From Fusobacteriota bacterium (lineage in GTDB: Bacteria; Fusobacteriota; Fusobacteriia; JAPLKR01), in assembly GCA_026387965.1 (NCBI GenBank), contig JAPLKR010000041.1, positions 1 through 20,659 of the forward strand: DNA of 20,659 nt. The letters are read 5' to 3'. The position numbers and the translations under genes are program-made. This document shows, piece after piece, positions 1 through 8,293 of this stretch. The notes under the pieces were generated by a model. That model did not search any database, was not told where the DNA came from, and saw only the letters and a list, made by a program, of their open reading frames with translations. How positions within the stretch are numbered: position 1 is the stretch's first letter; the number at the start of each line of letters is the position of its first letter.

Positions 1-221
1 GCTTGCCAAAAAATTGTATAATTATCTTTTAATTGATAATTTGTAAAAACAGAATTTAAGCTCGTTAAATATCCCGAACCGCCACTACCGTACCCATTAC
101 TTTCAACTAAGCGATACCCAATATGAAATTCTCCTATTTGATTACTACTCATTGCAAAGATAGCGGTAGACTGGAATATAATTACTACCCCTATCCATAA
201 AATTCTTATTCTCTTTTTCAT
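1..221 (-). CDS. Outer-membrane or secreted protein, N-terminal part only
   Basis: This gene runs off the left edge of the window, so only its first 73 codons are visible. The ATG at 221 is preceded by an AGAAGG ribosome binding site about 5 nt upstream. The product starts with a classical signal peptide: a basic start (MKKRIRI), a hydrophobic core and a likely cleavage after ...AIFA near residue 23. The mature start is polar and glycine-rich (GYGSGGSGY) with alternating hydrophobic residues, which fits the first strands of an outer-membrane beta-barrel. An extended -10 promoter lies directly upstream, right behind the terminator of the neighbouring barrel gene. I do not recognise the family, and the barrel assignment is inferred from composition and from the neighbouring gene. 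Confidence 0.7.
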   Translation of the reverse strand, partial: MKKRIRILWIGVVIIFQSTAIFAMSSNQIGEFHIGYRLVESNGYGSGGSGYLTSLNSVFTNYQLKDNYTIFWQ

Positions 222-246
222 ATTACCTTCTTGTTATTTTTTCATT

Positions 247-255
247 AGTATAACA
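247..255 (-). promoter_or_regulatory. Extended -10 promoter for the partial gene at 1-221
   Basis: On the minus strand TGT is followed by TATACT, an extended -10 element 25 nt before the start codon. There is no good -35 box; the position 17 bp upstream is occupied by the T-tract of the preceding terminator. Confidence 0.45.
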
Positions 256-270
256 TATTTTACTTAAAAC

Positions 271-299
271 AAAAAGAGTTCTCACGTGAGAACTCTTTT
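271..299 (-). terminator. Intrinsic terminator of the gene at 318-1373
   Basis: A perfect 28-base palindrome (272-299, centre CACGTG) starts about 18 nt after the stop codon and is followed on the minus strand by a T-rich tract (TTTTTGTTTT). Strong stem plus U-tract makes it a textbook rho-independent terminator. Confidence 0.85.
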
Positions 300-317
300 G
301 CAAGTAACTGATAACTC

Positions 318-1373
318 TTAGAAATTATAAGAAAGGCCTGTTCCAACTTGGAATGAACTGTTAAGAGTTGAACCATTCAGATCTTGTATTGCTCCACTGT
401 CATGTACATATGAACCATTAATTACTTTAACTCCATTGTATTCTGCACTAGCGAGCAAATTTAGACTATCAGTAATTGGCAACGTATAATTTACTGATGG
501 AATAAATACGAATGTTGACATGAAATTATATCCAGTATTCTGAATTTCGCACTTTCTAGTATTGAACCAAGTTAAGCCTGTTTGAAGTCCCAGAGAAAGG
601 CCTGGAAGTTGTGACACATTGTATGTAATTCCCGGCATAATTTGTGCATAATCCAATGACCCTATGTACGCTTGATAGGTATTGCTATTAGCATATCGAA
701 TTATCGATGCTGCTAGATAATTCTGATTCACCTCTTGCATTGCGCCTGTCACGCCTACCGCTAAGTCAGGTGTTAACGCATATGAATACGCTACTGTTCC
801 TTTGTTCGCTACACCATTACCTGGAATAGATTGATTAATATCTGCGTTCCATAGTGTACTATAGTTAAAGCTTCCCAATACGGTACTTTGTCCAAACGTA
901 TATTGTGCATACGGATTAAAACTATATCCTACAGATTTTGAAGCATCTGATACCCCCGCTCCTACAGCTGAACCTGGAGCAAAAGTATAATTTCCATATC
1001 CTACTTGAACGCCCACTAATGTGTTCGCATCAAGACTGTACTGAACGCCCACTGTTGGAGCGAATGAATTCTGACTTATTCCTATATGATTAAATGCGCT
1101 TACTTCTGAACTTATATATGGCAACATATCCCAAGTTCTGCTAGCTGCAATGTTACCATACACTACTGCTCCGTTTCCAAATCCATAGCTCGTGTCGGCA
1201 TTGGCTCCAAGACCCCACACTGGTCCAGCTTGATATTGTGCTAATCCACTAACTCCTGCCGTTATATTTCCTGCTACACCATTTTGGTTGTACTGAGTGA
1301 CCGTCCATGGACTTGATGCAAATGCTGTTGCAACTAGGGTAACTGCTGCTACTGATAGTATTATTTTTTTCAT
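318..1373 (-). CDS. Outer-membrane beta-barrel protein
   Basis: The product is about 351 residues and begins with a clear signal peptide (MKKIILSVAAVTLVATAFA, then SSPW), so it is exported. The mature part is rich in Gly, Ser, Asn, Tyr and alternating hydrophobics with no long hydrophobic helix, and it ends in ...GTGLSYNF. A C-terminal Phe preceded by alternating aromatic and hydrophobic residues is the signal used for barrel insertion into the outer membrane. The start at 1373 is chosen because AAAGGAGG lies 7 nt upstream and the signal peptide begins there; the open frame extends 19 codons further without a ribosome binding site. A near-consensus promoter precedes it and a strong terminator follows, so it is a single-gene, probably highly expressed unit. 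The family and cargo, if it is a porin, are not recognisable from sequence alone. Confidence 0.8.
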   Translation of the reverse strand: MKKIILSVAAVTLVATAFASSPWTVTQYNQNGVAGNITAGVSGLAQYQAGPVWGLGANADTSYGFGNGAVVYGNIAASRTWDMLPYISSEVSAFNHIGISQNSFAPTVGVQYSLDANTLVGVQVGYGNYTFAPGSAVGAGVSDASKSVGYSFNPYAQYTFGQSTVLGSFNYSTLWNADINQSIPGNGVANKGTVAYSYALTPDLAVGVTGAMQEVNQNYLAASIIRYANSNTYQAYIGSLDYAQIMPGITYNVSQLPGLSLGLQTGLTWFNTRKCEIQNTGYNFMSTFVFIPSVNYTLPITDSLNLLASAEYNGVKVINGSYVHDSGAIQDLNGSTLNSSFQVGTGLSYNF

Positions 1374-1412
1374 TAAATTGCCTCCTTTAACTTTTTGAAT
1401 TCTTACAATTCG

Positions 1413-1441
1413 ATAATACAACTTGCGCACGCATCTGTCAA
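1413..1441 (-). promoter_or_regulatory. Sigma-70-type promoter for the barrel gene
   Basis: On the minus strand TTGACA (1441-1436) and TATTAT (1418-1413) are separated by exactly 17 bp. It starts about 40 nt before the coding start and lies just beyond the secA terminator, so the barrel gene has its own promoter. Confidence 0.85.
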
Positions 1442-1458
1442 ATTAAATGATGTTAATA

Positions 1459-1490
1459 AAAAAGAACTCCTCTAATTGAGGAGTTCTTTT
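1459..1490 (-). terminator. Intrinsic terminator of ligA-secA
   Basis: An inverted repeat AAAGAACTCCTC / GAGGAGTTCTTT with a 5-nt loop begins 4 nt after the secA stop and is followed by a T-run on the minus strand. Confidence 0.85.
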
Positions 1491-1493
1491 CTA

Positions 1494-4106
1494 TTAATCT
1501 TTTCCGTGGCAATTTTTATACTTTTCACCACTACCACACGGGCATGGATCATTTCTGCCAACCTTTTTCTTTCTTACGGGTTGTTGTTTCACAACTTCAG
1601 CTGTCGTCTCTCCGCCATGACTAAAATACATTGGGGTTTGTTGACGTTCTGTTGGAAGTTCTTCACGCTTCTCAATTTTTAACTTCACCATAAATCCTGG
1701 CACTTCTTCTTCGATAGTATGAATAAGCCCCTCAAACATCTCAGATGAGAGTATCTTATACTGTACAATCGGCTTAACTTGTGCATATCCACGAAGTCCA
1801 ATTCCTTCTTTAAGGGCATCAAGCGTTTTTAAGTTCTCTCTCCAACGTGCATCTAAAATTTCTAACATGATATAGCGCTCAATTTTAGAGAATTGCTCTG
1901 GGTCGACCATGCCTTTTTTCTCGTTAAAAACAGCTAAAAGTCTTTCATATATTTGATTTGATGTCTCTTCCGCTGTAATCTTTTCTATATCAATTGAAGC
2001 GATATCCAACATATAAAGCTCATGTATTCTTTCATGAAGTGAATGAATTTCCCACTGCTCTACTTCACCTTGAAGTCTAAAGTTCACTTCACGTTCAACA
2101 GTTCTCTTCATCATTTTGAGAATAATATCTGTTAACTCTGAACGCTCAAGAACTTCATCACGCTCTTTATAAATAACTTCACGTTGTTTATTCATAACAT
2201 CATCGTACTCGATTAAATGTTTACGAATAGAAAAATTTCTATCTTCGACTTTTTTCTGAGCATTTTCAATGGCACCACTGATAAATGGATGTGAAATAGA
2301 CTCTCCATCTTTAAGGCCCATTTTTTCAAGTAATCCTTTCATCTTGTCGGAACCAAATATTCTCATCAACTCATCTTCAAGTGCAATAAAAAATACGGAT
2401 TCGCCAGGGTTACCTTGACGACCAGAACGCCCTCTCAGCTGATTATCTATACGTCTACTCTCATGTCTTTCTGTACCGAGTATAAAAAGTCCACCAAGTG
2501 CAAATACCTCTTGCTCTTCATTTTTACACTGCTGCTTATATTTTTCTAATACTTGTGGGTACGTTTCATCCTCTTCAGAAATCTCACGTTTTGCTAAAAA
2601 TTCAGGATTTCCACCTAAAAGAATATCCGTTCCACGCCCTGCCATATTCGTAGCAACCGTTACAGTCCCTTTTGCCCCTGCTTGAGCGACAATATCCGCT
2701 TCCATTTCATGGAATTTAGCATTAAGAACATTATGAGGAATCTTTCTTTTCTTAAGTAAAGTCGAAATAACTTCCGAGTGGTTGATACTAGCTGTTCCAA
2801 CTAAAATAGGCTGACCTGTTAGATGAATTTGAACAATTCTTTCAATAATCGCTTCGTATTTTTCTTTCTCTGTTTTGTAAATTAAATCCGCATGGTCTTT
2901 TCTTACTATGGGCTTATTCGTTGGAATGATGACAATTGGAAGCTCATAAATAGCCATAAATTCGCTGGCTTCCGTTTCTGCCGTTCCCGTCATACCTGAA
3001 AGTTTTTGATACATTCTAAAATAATTTTGCAGTGTAATCGTTGCCAGTGTTTGATTTTCTCCTGCAACTTCTATACCTTCTTTTGCTTCAATTGCTTGAT
3101 GTAGACCTTCAGAATAACGACGTCCAGACATTGCACGCCCTGTAAACTCATCCACAATAATAACTTCTCCATCGCGAATTAAATACTCTTTATCTAAATG
3201 AAAAAGCTCTTTTGCTTTCAACGCTTGACTCAAATAATGTGTCAACTCAATATTGGTTGCAGAATAAAGATTATCAATCCCTAAGATACTTTCGACTTTT
3301 TTAATTCCATCATCCGTCGCAACCACTGTATTGGCTTTCTCGTCCACTTCATAATCTACTGATTTTTGAAGGCTATTTACAATTTTATTGAACTCATCAT
3401 AATGTTTAGTTGTCTCTTGAGCGGGGCCAGAAATGATAAGCGGTGTGCGCGCTTCATCTACTAATATCGAATCCACCTCATCCACAATAGCATAGTTTAA
3501 TGCTCTTTGAACTTTATCCTCTTTATGCGTCACCATGTTATCTCTTAAAAAATCAAACCCATACTCATTATTTGTTCCATAAACGATATCTGCTTTATAG
3601 GCCGCTCTTTTTTGCTCATTTGACATATTTGCCACAACAACATCCGTAGAGAGACCTAAAAAATTATAAATTTTCCCCATTTGATATTCATCACGGGTCG
3701 CAAGGTAATCATTGACCGTAACGAGATGAACACCTTTCCCGGTCAATGCGTTGAGATATATTGGTAGAGTCGCAACAAGTGTCTTACCCTCTCCTGTTCT
3801 CATCTCTGCAATTTTTCCTTCATGAAGAACCACACCACCAACAAGCTGTACATCATAATGACGCATACCTAGTATACGAATACTCGTCTCTCGTACAACC
3901 GCAAAAGCCTCTGGCAAAATATCTTCAAGCGTTTTGCCCTCAGCAAGTTGTGCCTTAAATTCTATTGTTTTTGCTTGCAGAGCCTCGTCAGATAAACTTT
4001 GAATATCATGTTCTAAACTATTAATTAATTCAACAATTTTAAGAATACGCTTTATTTCACGTTCATTCTGTGTTCCAAATACCTTTTTAAGAACGCCGCC
4101 GATCAT
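1494..4106 (-). CDS. secA: Preprotein translocase ATPase SecA
   Basis: SecA is the ATPase motor that pushes unfolded preproteins through the SecYEG channel in the inner membrane. The 870-residue product has the family layout. The first nucleotide-binding domain carries Walker A GEGKT (105-109) and the DEVD box (209-212), followed by the preprotein-binding region and the second ATPase domain with motif [11 protein letters not shown] and the arginine-rich LRGRSGRQG. After the scaffold and wing region comes a C-terminal SEC-C zinc motif ([13 protein letters not shown]), which binds zinc and SecB or ribosomes in relatives. Length is close to the Gram-positive and E. coli forms (about 840-900). 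The ATG at 4106 follows GAGGAAATAAAT, and this ribosome binding site lies inside the last codons of ligA, whose stop is 2 nt before the secA start, so the two are probably translationally coupled. It exports the barrel proteins and the GH18 protein encoded nearby. Confidence 0.98.
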   Translation of the reverse strand: MIGGVLKKVFGTQNEREIKRILKIVELINSLEHDIQSLSDEALQAKTIEFKAQLAEGKTLEDILPEAFAVVRETSIRILGMRHYDVQLVGGVVLHEGKIAEMRTGEGKTLVATLPIYLNALTGKGVHLVTVNDYLATRDEYQMGKIYNFLGLSTDVVVANMSNEQKRAAYKADIVYGTNNEYGFDFLRDNMVTHKEDKVQRALNYAIVDEVDSILVDEARTPLIISGPAQETTKHYDEFNKIVNSLQKSVDYEVDEKANTVVATDDGIKKVESILGIDNLYSATNIELTHYLSQALKAKELFHLDKEYLIRDGEVIIVDEFTGRAMSGRRYSEGLHQAIEAKEGIEVAGENQTLATITLQNYFRMYQKLSGMTGTAETEASEFMAIYELPIVIIPTNKPIVRKDHADLIYKTEKEKYEAIIERIVQIHLTGQPILVGTASINHSEVISTLLKKRKIPHNVLNAKFHEMEADIVAQAGAKGTVTVATNMAGRGTDILLGGNPEFLAKREISEEDETYPQVLEKYKQQCKNEEQEVFALGGLFILGTERHESRRIDNQLRGRSGRQGNPGESVFFIALEDELMRIFGSDKMKGLLEKMGLKDGESISHPFISGAIENAQKKVEDRNFSIRKHLIEYDDVMNKQREVIYKERDEVLERSELTDIILKMMKRTVEREVNFRLQGEVEQWEIHSLHERIHELYMLDIASIDIEKITAEETSNQIYERLLAVFNEKKGMVDPEQFSKIERYIMLEILDARWRENLKTLDALKEGIGLRGYAQVKPIVQYKILSSEMFEGLIHTIEEEVPGFMVKLKIEKREELPTERQQTPMYFSHGGETTAEVVKQQPVRKKKVGRNDPCPCGSGEKYKNCHGKD

Positions 4107-4108
4107 AT

Positions 4109-6109
4109 TTATTTCCTCATTTCGGTTAATTTTAATTTAAACTCGCTTTCAGTCATTATCATTATACCATAATTTTGTGCTTTTTCCAACTTACTGCCAG
4201 GCTCATTTCCCACTAACAAAATGTCTGTGTTTTTACTAATAGAAGCCACATTTTGTGCCCCTAAACTTTTAATAATTTCTTTCAAGTCGTCACGCTTAAA
4301 TTCTTCAAAACTACCCGTTATTAAGATTTTCTTTCCATAAAAAAATGAATCTCCAACTTCAGTATAGGTTTTTTCAGTAAATTGAAACCCCTTAGAAAGT
4401 AGTTCTTCAAGTTCTATTTGGCAGTGTTCATCTCTAAAATAATCAAAAATACTCTGAGCAGTCTGAACTCCTATTCCATTAACCGCTAAAAGCTCTTCAA
4501 CGGATTTTGAACGTATCGCTTCCACCGTATGAAAGGAATCTTCTAAAATATCAGCTGTCACACTCCCTACAAATGAAATTCCTAAAGAATAAATAAATTT
4601 AGATACTGAAATTTTCTTGCTCTTTTCTATATTTTCAAGAAGCGAATTTACCCTTTTTTTCCCAAAACCATCCAACTCCATAAGCTGAGATTTTTTACTT
4701 TCTAAGTCATAAAGTTCTGAAAGCGTAGTTACAATCTTATGCGTCAATAAGACTTCTACAATTTTTTCCCCAAGCCCTTCGATATTAAGCGCAGATCTTG
4801 AAGCGAAATAAGTGATCTGTTGCTTTACTTTTTCAAAACACTGTCGATTCATACATATAAGCGCCATGCCTTTTTCAACTAACTTAGAGTTACAACTAGG
4901 GCAGTGAACAGGGCGAACAATTTTCAATTCATCGCCACTCCTTGATCCAACAATACTGCTCACCACTTGAGGGATAATTTCTGCTGCTTTTTCCACAACC
5001 ACCCTATCTCCAATTCGAATATCTTTTCTCTTGATTTCTGAGAAGTTATGAAGACTGGCTCTTTTTACTCTACTGCCCGAAAGCAAGACCTCTTCAAGTT
5101 CGGCTACCGGGGTAATCACACCTGTTCGTCCCACCTGAAAAGTAACAGCTAAAAGGCGTGTAGTCTCTTTTTGTGCTGGGAATTTATACGCTATGGCCCA
5201 TCTAGGACTTTTAGCAGTCGTTCCAAGTTGTTCATAAAGCCCACATTCATTTAGCTTAATTACCAATCCATCTGTCTCAAAGTTAAGTTTTTTACTCAAT
5301 TTTTCGTATTTATTGATCGTATTTTCAAGCTCTTGAAGTGTCGTACACTTCGCGAAATATCCCGTCGTCTTTAATCCTAGTTTTTCTATATATGCAATTG
5401 ACTCTAGATGCGTAGAAATATAATAATTTTCAGGTGACTGCAAAAAGTAAAAATATCCATCAAGCTGTCTCTCTTTTACTACCTTAGAATCATGTTGTCT
5501 CAGTGTCCCACTTGCTGCATTTCTTGGATTAGCAAACTCAACTTCTCCCATTTTGGCACGATTTTCATTAATGCGTTTAAACTCAGATATGGGGAGAACA
5601 ATTTCTCCTCGAATTTCACCCGTAAAGTTTTGACTTAGTTTTTGCGGAATACTTGCAATCTCACGAATATTATCTGTGACATCTTCACCTATTTCGCCAT
5701 CACCACGGGTAAGAGCTTGGACTAATTTTCCTTCTTCATAGTGCAGCGCAATGCTAAGCCCATCGAGTTTTAATTCCAAAATATATGCTAAGTTGAATTT
5801 TTTTATTGATTTTGACACTCTTTGATTAAACTGCACAACTTCTGAAATTGAATAGGTATTTGAAAGACTTTTCATAGGATACTTATGAGCAACTTTTTTA
5901 AATTTATTTGAAGCGATTCCTCCGACGGTGTGTGTCGGTGAATCCATTTGTTTAAACTCAGGAAATTCTTCTTCTAATTTTTCAAGTTCTTTTAATTTGG
6001 TGTCAAATTCTATATCAGAAATAACCGAAATATTTTCACTGTAATATTTGCTACTATATTCTAACAACTCCGCTTTAAGTTTTTCTATTTTTTCTTGAAT
6101 GTTCTTCAT
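4109..6109 (-). CDS. ligA: NAD-dependent DNA ligase LigA
   Basis: LigA seals nicks in duplex DNA during replication and repair using NAD+ as the source of the adenylate. The 666-residue product is full length for the family. Domains in order: the Ia region for NMN binding (about 1-65), the nucleotidyltransferase domain with active-site lysine in KLDG (Lys114), an OB fold (about 315-395), a four-cysteine zinc finger (Cys403, 406, 419, 424), helix-hairpin-helix repeats (about 440-570) and a C-terminal BRCT domain (about 590-666). The open frame reaches further upstream, but ATG 6109 is chosen because GGGAGGG lies 4 nt before it and the protein then starts like other LigA proteins. It is the first gene of a ligA-secA pair. 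The only DNA between it and rplT holds a terminator and no visible promoter. Confidence 0.97.
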   Translation of the reverse strand: MKNIQEKIEKLKAELLEYSSKYYSENISVISDIEFDTKLKELEKLEEEFPEFKQMDSPTHTVGGIASNKFKKVAHKYPMKSLSNTYSISEVVQFNQRVSKSIKKFNLAYILELKLDGLSIALHYEEGKLVQALTRGDGEIGEDVTDNIREIASIPQKLSQNFTGEIRGEIVLPISEFKRINENRAKMGEVEFANPRNAASGTLRQHDSKVVKERQLDGYFYFLQSPENYYISTHLESIAYIEKLGLKTTGYFAKCTTLQELENTINKYEKLSKKLNFETDGLVIKLNECGLYEQLGTTAKSPRWAIAYKFPAQKETTRLLAVTFQVGRTGVITPVAELEEVLLSGSRVKRASLHNFSEIKRKDIRIGDRVVVEKAAEIIPQVVSSIVGSRSGDELKIVRPVHCPSCNSKLVEKGMALICMNRQCFEKVKQQITYFASRSALNIEGLGEKIVEVLLTHKIVTTLSELYDLESKKSQLMELDGFGKKRVNSLLENIEKSKKISVSKFIYSLGISFVGSVTADILEDSFHTVEAIRSKSVEELLAVNGIGVQTAQSIFDYFRDEHCQIELEELLSKGFQFTEKTYTEVGDSFFYGKKILITGSFEEFKRDDLKEIIKSLGAQNVASISKNTDILLVGNEPGSKLEKAQNYGIMIMTESEFKLKLTEMRK

Positions 6110-6130
6110 CGACCCTCCCAATTCAAAAAG

Positions 6131-6158
6131 CAAAAAAGGCAGGCAATTTGCCTACCTT
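6131..6158 (-). terminator. Intrinsic terminator after rplT, just before ligA
   Basis: Minus-strand stem AAGGTAGGC / GCCTGCCTT (one G-U pair, 5-nt loop) is followed by TTTTTT. It begins 7 nt after the rplT stop and ends about 13 nt before the ligA ribosome binding site. Confidence 0.8.
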
Positions 6159-6164
6159 CATTCA

Positions 6165-6515
6165 TTAAATACTTTTTTTGGCAACTTCAACAAGTTTTGA
6201 AAATTCAGCTTGATTTGAGTATGCAAGTTCTGCTAATACTTTTCTATCAAGTTCAATTCCAGCTTTTTTAAGTCCAAACATAAATTTAGAATAAGAAAGT
6301 CCGCTCATTCTTGCTCCAGCATTAATACGCATAATCCAAAGCTCACGCATTTTTCTTTGACGCTGTTTTCTATCTCTTGTTGAAAAAGTCATTGCTTTTA
6401 CAACTGCTTGTTTTGCTGATTTGTAAGTGATGCTCATTGCACCTCTATACCCTTTAGCTTGATCAATTATTTTCTTATGTTTACGGTGTCTTGCCAATCC
6501 GTTTGTTACTCTCAT
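6165..6515 (-). CDS. rplT: 50S ribosomal protein L20
   Basis: L20 is an early-binding protein of the large ribosomal subunit, needed for 50S assembly, and in many bacteria it also represses its own operon. The 116-residue product shows the family pattern throughout: a very basic N-terminus (VTNGLARHRKHKKI), the AKGYRG box, RDRKQRQRKMRELWI and the C-terminal globular part LSYSKFMFGLKKAGIELDRK. Length is standard (about 117-119). The start at 6515 follows AGGAGG. It is the last gene of infC-rpmI-rplT and is followed by a terminator. Confidence 0.97.
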   Translation of the reverse strand: MRVTNGLARHRKHKKIIDQAKGYRGAMSITYKSAKQAVVKAMTFSTRDRKQRQRKMRELWIMRINAGARMSGLSYSKFMFGLKKAGIELDRKVLAELAYSNQAEFSKLVEVAKKSI

Positions 6516-6555
6516 CTATCTATCCTCCTAATTAAATATGTGTCAGTTATTAAAC

Positions 6556-6762
6556 CTAACGTCCTACTTTATTTGCTAATAATTTGCTAATCATTTTGAT
6601 TTTACCTGGATCAATTGTATGGTCAAGATTAAGTCTGTTTTTTCTAGCTCTTGATTTTTTAGTTAAAATGTGACTTTTTCCTGTAGGTTTTACAACATAT
6701 TTACCTGTTCCAGTAATCTTGATTCTTTTTTTTGCTCCTGAATGCGTTTTCATTTTAGGCAT
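6556..6762 (-). CDS. rpmI: 50S ribosomal protein L35
   Basis: L35 is a small basic protein of the large ribosomal subunit. The 68-residue product begins with the typical [21 protein letters not shown] and has the [13 protein letters not shown] segment seen across the family; family members are usually about 64-66 residues, so this one is only slightly long. AGGAGG sits 8 nt before the ATG. It lies between infC and rplT as in most bacteria, with short gaps (about 30-40 nt). Confidence 0.97.
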   Translation of the reverse strand: MPKMKTHSGAKKRIKITGTGKYVVKPTGKSHILTKKSRARKNRLNLDHTIDPGKIKMISKLLANKVGR

Positions 6763-6793
6763 TGTATTTTCCTCCTATGTAATATTAAAACTC

Positions 6794-7309
6794 TTATTTA
6801 ACCGCTTTTGGTGAAATTATAAGGTGTTTTATAGATTCTCTATAGTTCTTCTCTACTATAGCTTTATCATCAAAATACTCAACAACTTGATCAAGTATTC
6901 TAAGACCAATATCTTCGTGTGAACGTTCACGACCATAAAGAATTAGACTCACTTTTACTTTGTTCGTCTCTTTCTCTAAAAACTTTTCAATGTTTTTGAT
7001 TTTAGTATCCAAATCATGCTTATCTATTCTAGATTTGAATTTCACTTCTTTAATTACCGTAATCTTTTGATTTTTCTTAGATTCTTTATCACGCTTCTCT
7101 TTATCAAAGCGGTATTTCCCATAATCTAAAATCTTACATACCACAGGTTTAGCATTGAATGCAATTTCAACTAAATCCATCTGCGCTTCTTCAGCTAATC
7201 TCTTCGCTTCTATAATAGAAACAACTCCGATTTGTTCGCCATCCTTACCAACTAAACGAACTTCGTTTTCCGTAATTTGTTCATTAATTCTTGTATTATC
7301 TTTAGCCAA
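6794..7309 (-). CDS. infC: Translation initiation factor IF-3
   Basis: IF-3 binds the 30S subunit, prevents premature joining of 50S and proofreads the initiator tRNA and start codon. The product of about 171 residues has the N-terminal domain (NTRINEQITENEVRLVGKDG) joined by a basic linker (DKEKRDKESKKNQK) to the C-terminal domain (VKEVKFKSRIDKHDLDTKI). The open frame continues upstream through an unrelated leader; the start is placed at the TTG codon at 7309 because GGGAGG lies just before it and the conserved N-terminus begins there. Non-ATG starts are common for infC (AUU in E. coli), since IF-3 discriminates against them and can control itself. It heads infC-rpmI-rplT and has a terminator hairpin immediately upstream. 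Confidence 0.95.
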   Translation of the reverse strand: MAKDNTRINEQITENEVRLVGKDGEQIGVVSIIEAKRLAEEAQMDLVEIAFNAKPVVCKILDYGKYRFDKEKRDKESKKNQKITVIKEVKFKSRIDKHDLDTKIKNIEKFLEKETNKVKVSLILYGRERSHEDIGLRILDQVVEYFDDKAIVEKNYRESIKHLIISPKAVK

Positions 7310-7459
7310 ATTTCCTCCCGAAAATAAAAAAATGTAGAGAAACAGTTCTCTACATAAATAAAACAATACACAATGCAATTTGCATTCATATATCTTATTT
7401 AGTAACCCTATACACACACGTGTTAAGGTGAGAATTCTGTTTAATTCTTCTTTATAAAA
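7310..7459 (-). promoter_or_regulatory. Leader region of infC-rpmI-rplT, possible L20-type attenuator
   Basis: The 150 nt between tRNA-Arg and infC contain a near-palindrome AATGCAAATTGCATT (about 7374-7388) and then a terminator hairpin placed directly before the infC ribosome binding site. A possible weak promoter (TTAACA, 16 bp, TACTAA) lies in the upstream part. In Bacillus and relatives the same operon is controlled by L20 binding to its leader and triggering termination. I infer the same kind of control from position and architecture; I could not match the L20-binding structure itself. Confidence 0.4.
7324..7355 (-). terminator. Terminator hairpin between tRNA-Arg and infC
   Basis: Perfect 10-bp stem ATGTAGAGAA / TTCTCTACAT with a 4-nt loop, followed by TTTTTTATTTT on the minus strand. 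It ends about 6 nt before the infC ribosome binding site. It may end the tRNA operon transcript, act as an attenuator for infC, or both. Confidence 0.8.
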
Positions 7460-7536
7460 TGGCGTACCCGGAGGGAGTCGAACCCCCAACCTCTTGATCC
7501 GTAGTCAAGTGCTCTATCCAATTGAGCTACGGGTAC
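7460..7536 (-). tRNA. tRNA-Arg(ACG)
   Basis: A full cloverleaf of 77 nt with encoded CCA: acceptor GTACCCG / CGGGTAC, D arm GCTC/GAGC, anticodon stem CTTGA/TCAAG with loop CTACGGA (anticodon ACG), T loop TTCGACT. A34 in this tRNA is the standard bacterial target of the deaminase TadA, which turns it to inosine so that CGU, CGC and CGA can be read. The gene's first 23 nt are also the last codons of tadA. Confidence 0.97.
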
Positions 7537-7993
7537 ATCGATTTTCTTGACGTCTTTTTTTGAAAAAATTTTGTAAAAGTTCTTTACACATTTTTTCTTC
7601 AACGCCGAACTCAACATCAACATGATGATTAAGTTTTTTTTCTTGTACAATATTTAAAATTGTACCACACGCTCCAGTTTTATCGTTTTTTGCACCGATG
7701 ACAACCTTTGCAATTCGAGCTAGTACTAATGCTCCCGAACACATGCTACACGGTTCAAGCGTTACATAAAGCACTGTGTCGTAAAGCCATTTACTCTTCA
7801 TTTTTTTTTGAGCCTTTTTCATAGTCAAAATTTCAGCATGAGCAAGTGAATCGCTCCACGTCTCAACTAAATTATGTGCTTTTGAAATTACTCTACCATA
7901 TTGGACTAAAACGGCACCGACGGGGATTTCTCCCTTTTCAAATGCTTTTTTAGCCTCTTTTAATGCAAGTTGCATGAATTTTATATCACTCAA
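7514..7993 (-). CDS. tadA: tRNA adenosine(34) deaminase TadA
   Basis: TadA is a zinc-dependent deaminase that converts adenosine 34 of tRNA-Arg(ACG) to inosine. The 159-residue product has the zinc-ligand motifs HAE (52-54, Glu as proton shuttle) and PCSMC (81-85), preceded by GEIPVGAVLV, typical of the family and of usual length. The start is the TTG at 7993 because GAGGTG lies 4-5 nt upstream; the next ATG (7975) lacks a ribosome binding site and would trim the N-terminus. The gene sits between tRNA-Ser(GCU) and tRNA-Arg(ACG) with no internal promoter visible, so it is probably co-transcribed with the tRNAs. Oddly, its last seven sense codons and its TAG stop lie inside the tRNA-Arg gene, so the enzyme's tail is encoded by its own substrate's gene. 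Confidence 0.95.
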   Translation of the reverse strand: MSDIKFMQLALKEAKKAFEKGEIPVGAVLVQYGRVISKAHNLVETWSDSLAHAEILTMKKAQKKMKSKWLYDTVLYVTLEPCSMCSGALVLARIAKVVIGAKNDKTGACGTILNIVQEKKLNHHVDVEFGVEEKMCKELLQNFFKKRRQENRCTRSSIG

Positions 7994-8012
7994 GCTTCAC
8001 CTCACTTAAAAG

Positions 8013-8105
8013 TGGCGGAGAGAGAGGGATTTGAACCCTCGATCCGGTTTAACCCAGATGTTCCCTTAGCAGGGGAGTGCCTTCGGCCAGCTCAGCCATC
8101 TCTCC
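8013..8105 (-). tRNA. tRNA-Ser(GCU)
   Basis: A 93-nt class II tRNA with encoded CCA. Acceptor GGAGAGA pairs with TCTCTCC, the anticodon loop CTGCTAA gives anticodon GCT, and there is the long variable arm typical of serine tRNAs. It reads AGC and AGU. Confidence 0.96.
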
Positions 8106-8112
8106 AAAAAAA

Positions 8113-8198
8113 TGGCGGAAGAACTCGGACTCGAACCGAGAAGTCCTTACGGACGGCAGTTTTCAAGACTGCTGCACTACCAATTGTGCGATTCTTCC
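8113..8198 (-). tRNA. tRNA-Ser(UGA)
   Basis: An 86-nt class II tRNA with encoded CCA: acceptor GGAAGAA / TTCTTCC, anticodon stem GCAGT/ACTGC with loop CTTGAAA (anticodon TGA), and a short variable-arm stem GTCC/GGAC. It is the first gene of the tRNA-Ser, tRNA-Ser, tadA, tRNA-Arg unit. Confidence 0.96.
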
Positions 8199-8210
8199 AC
8201 GACAATAATA

Positions 8211-8239
8211 ATTGTAACATATTTTTCGTTTTACGTCAA
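8211..8239 (-). promoter_or_regulatory. Promoter of the tRNA-Ser/tadA/tRNA-Arg unit
   Basis: TTGACG (8239-8234) and TACAAT (8216-8211) on the minus strand are separated by 17 bp, about 12 nt before the 5' end of tRNA-Ser(UGA). Confidence 0.8.
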
Positions 8240-8293
8240 CTTTTTTTTCTTGTATGCTCAACATGATCAATGGTGTTACTCGCTAGAATACCT

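Noticed and set aside
7441-7489. Longer infC start upstream of TTG 7309
   Set aside because: The extension would be translated from the leader hairpin and tRNA-Arg end and does not resemble IF-3.
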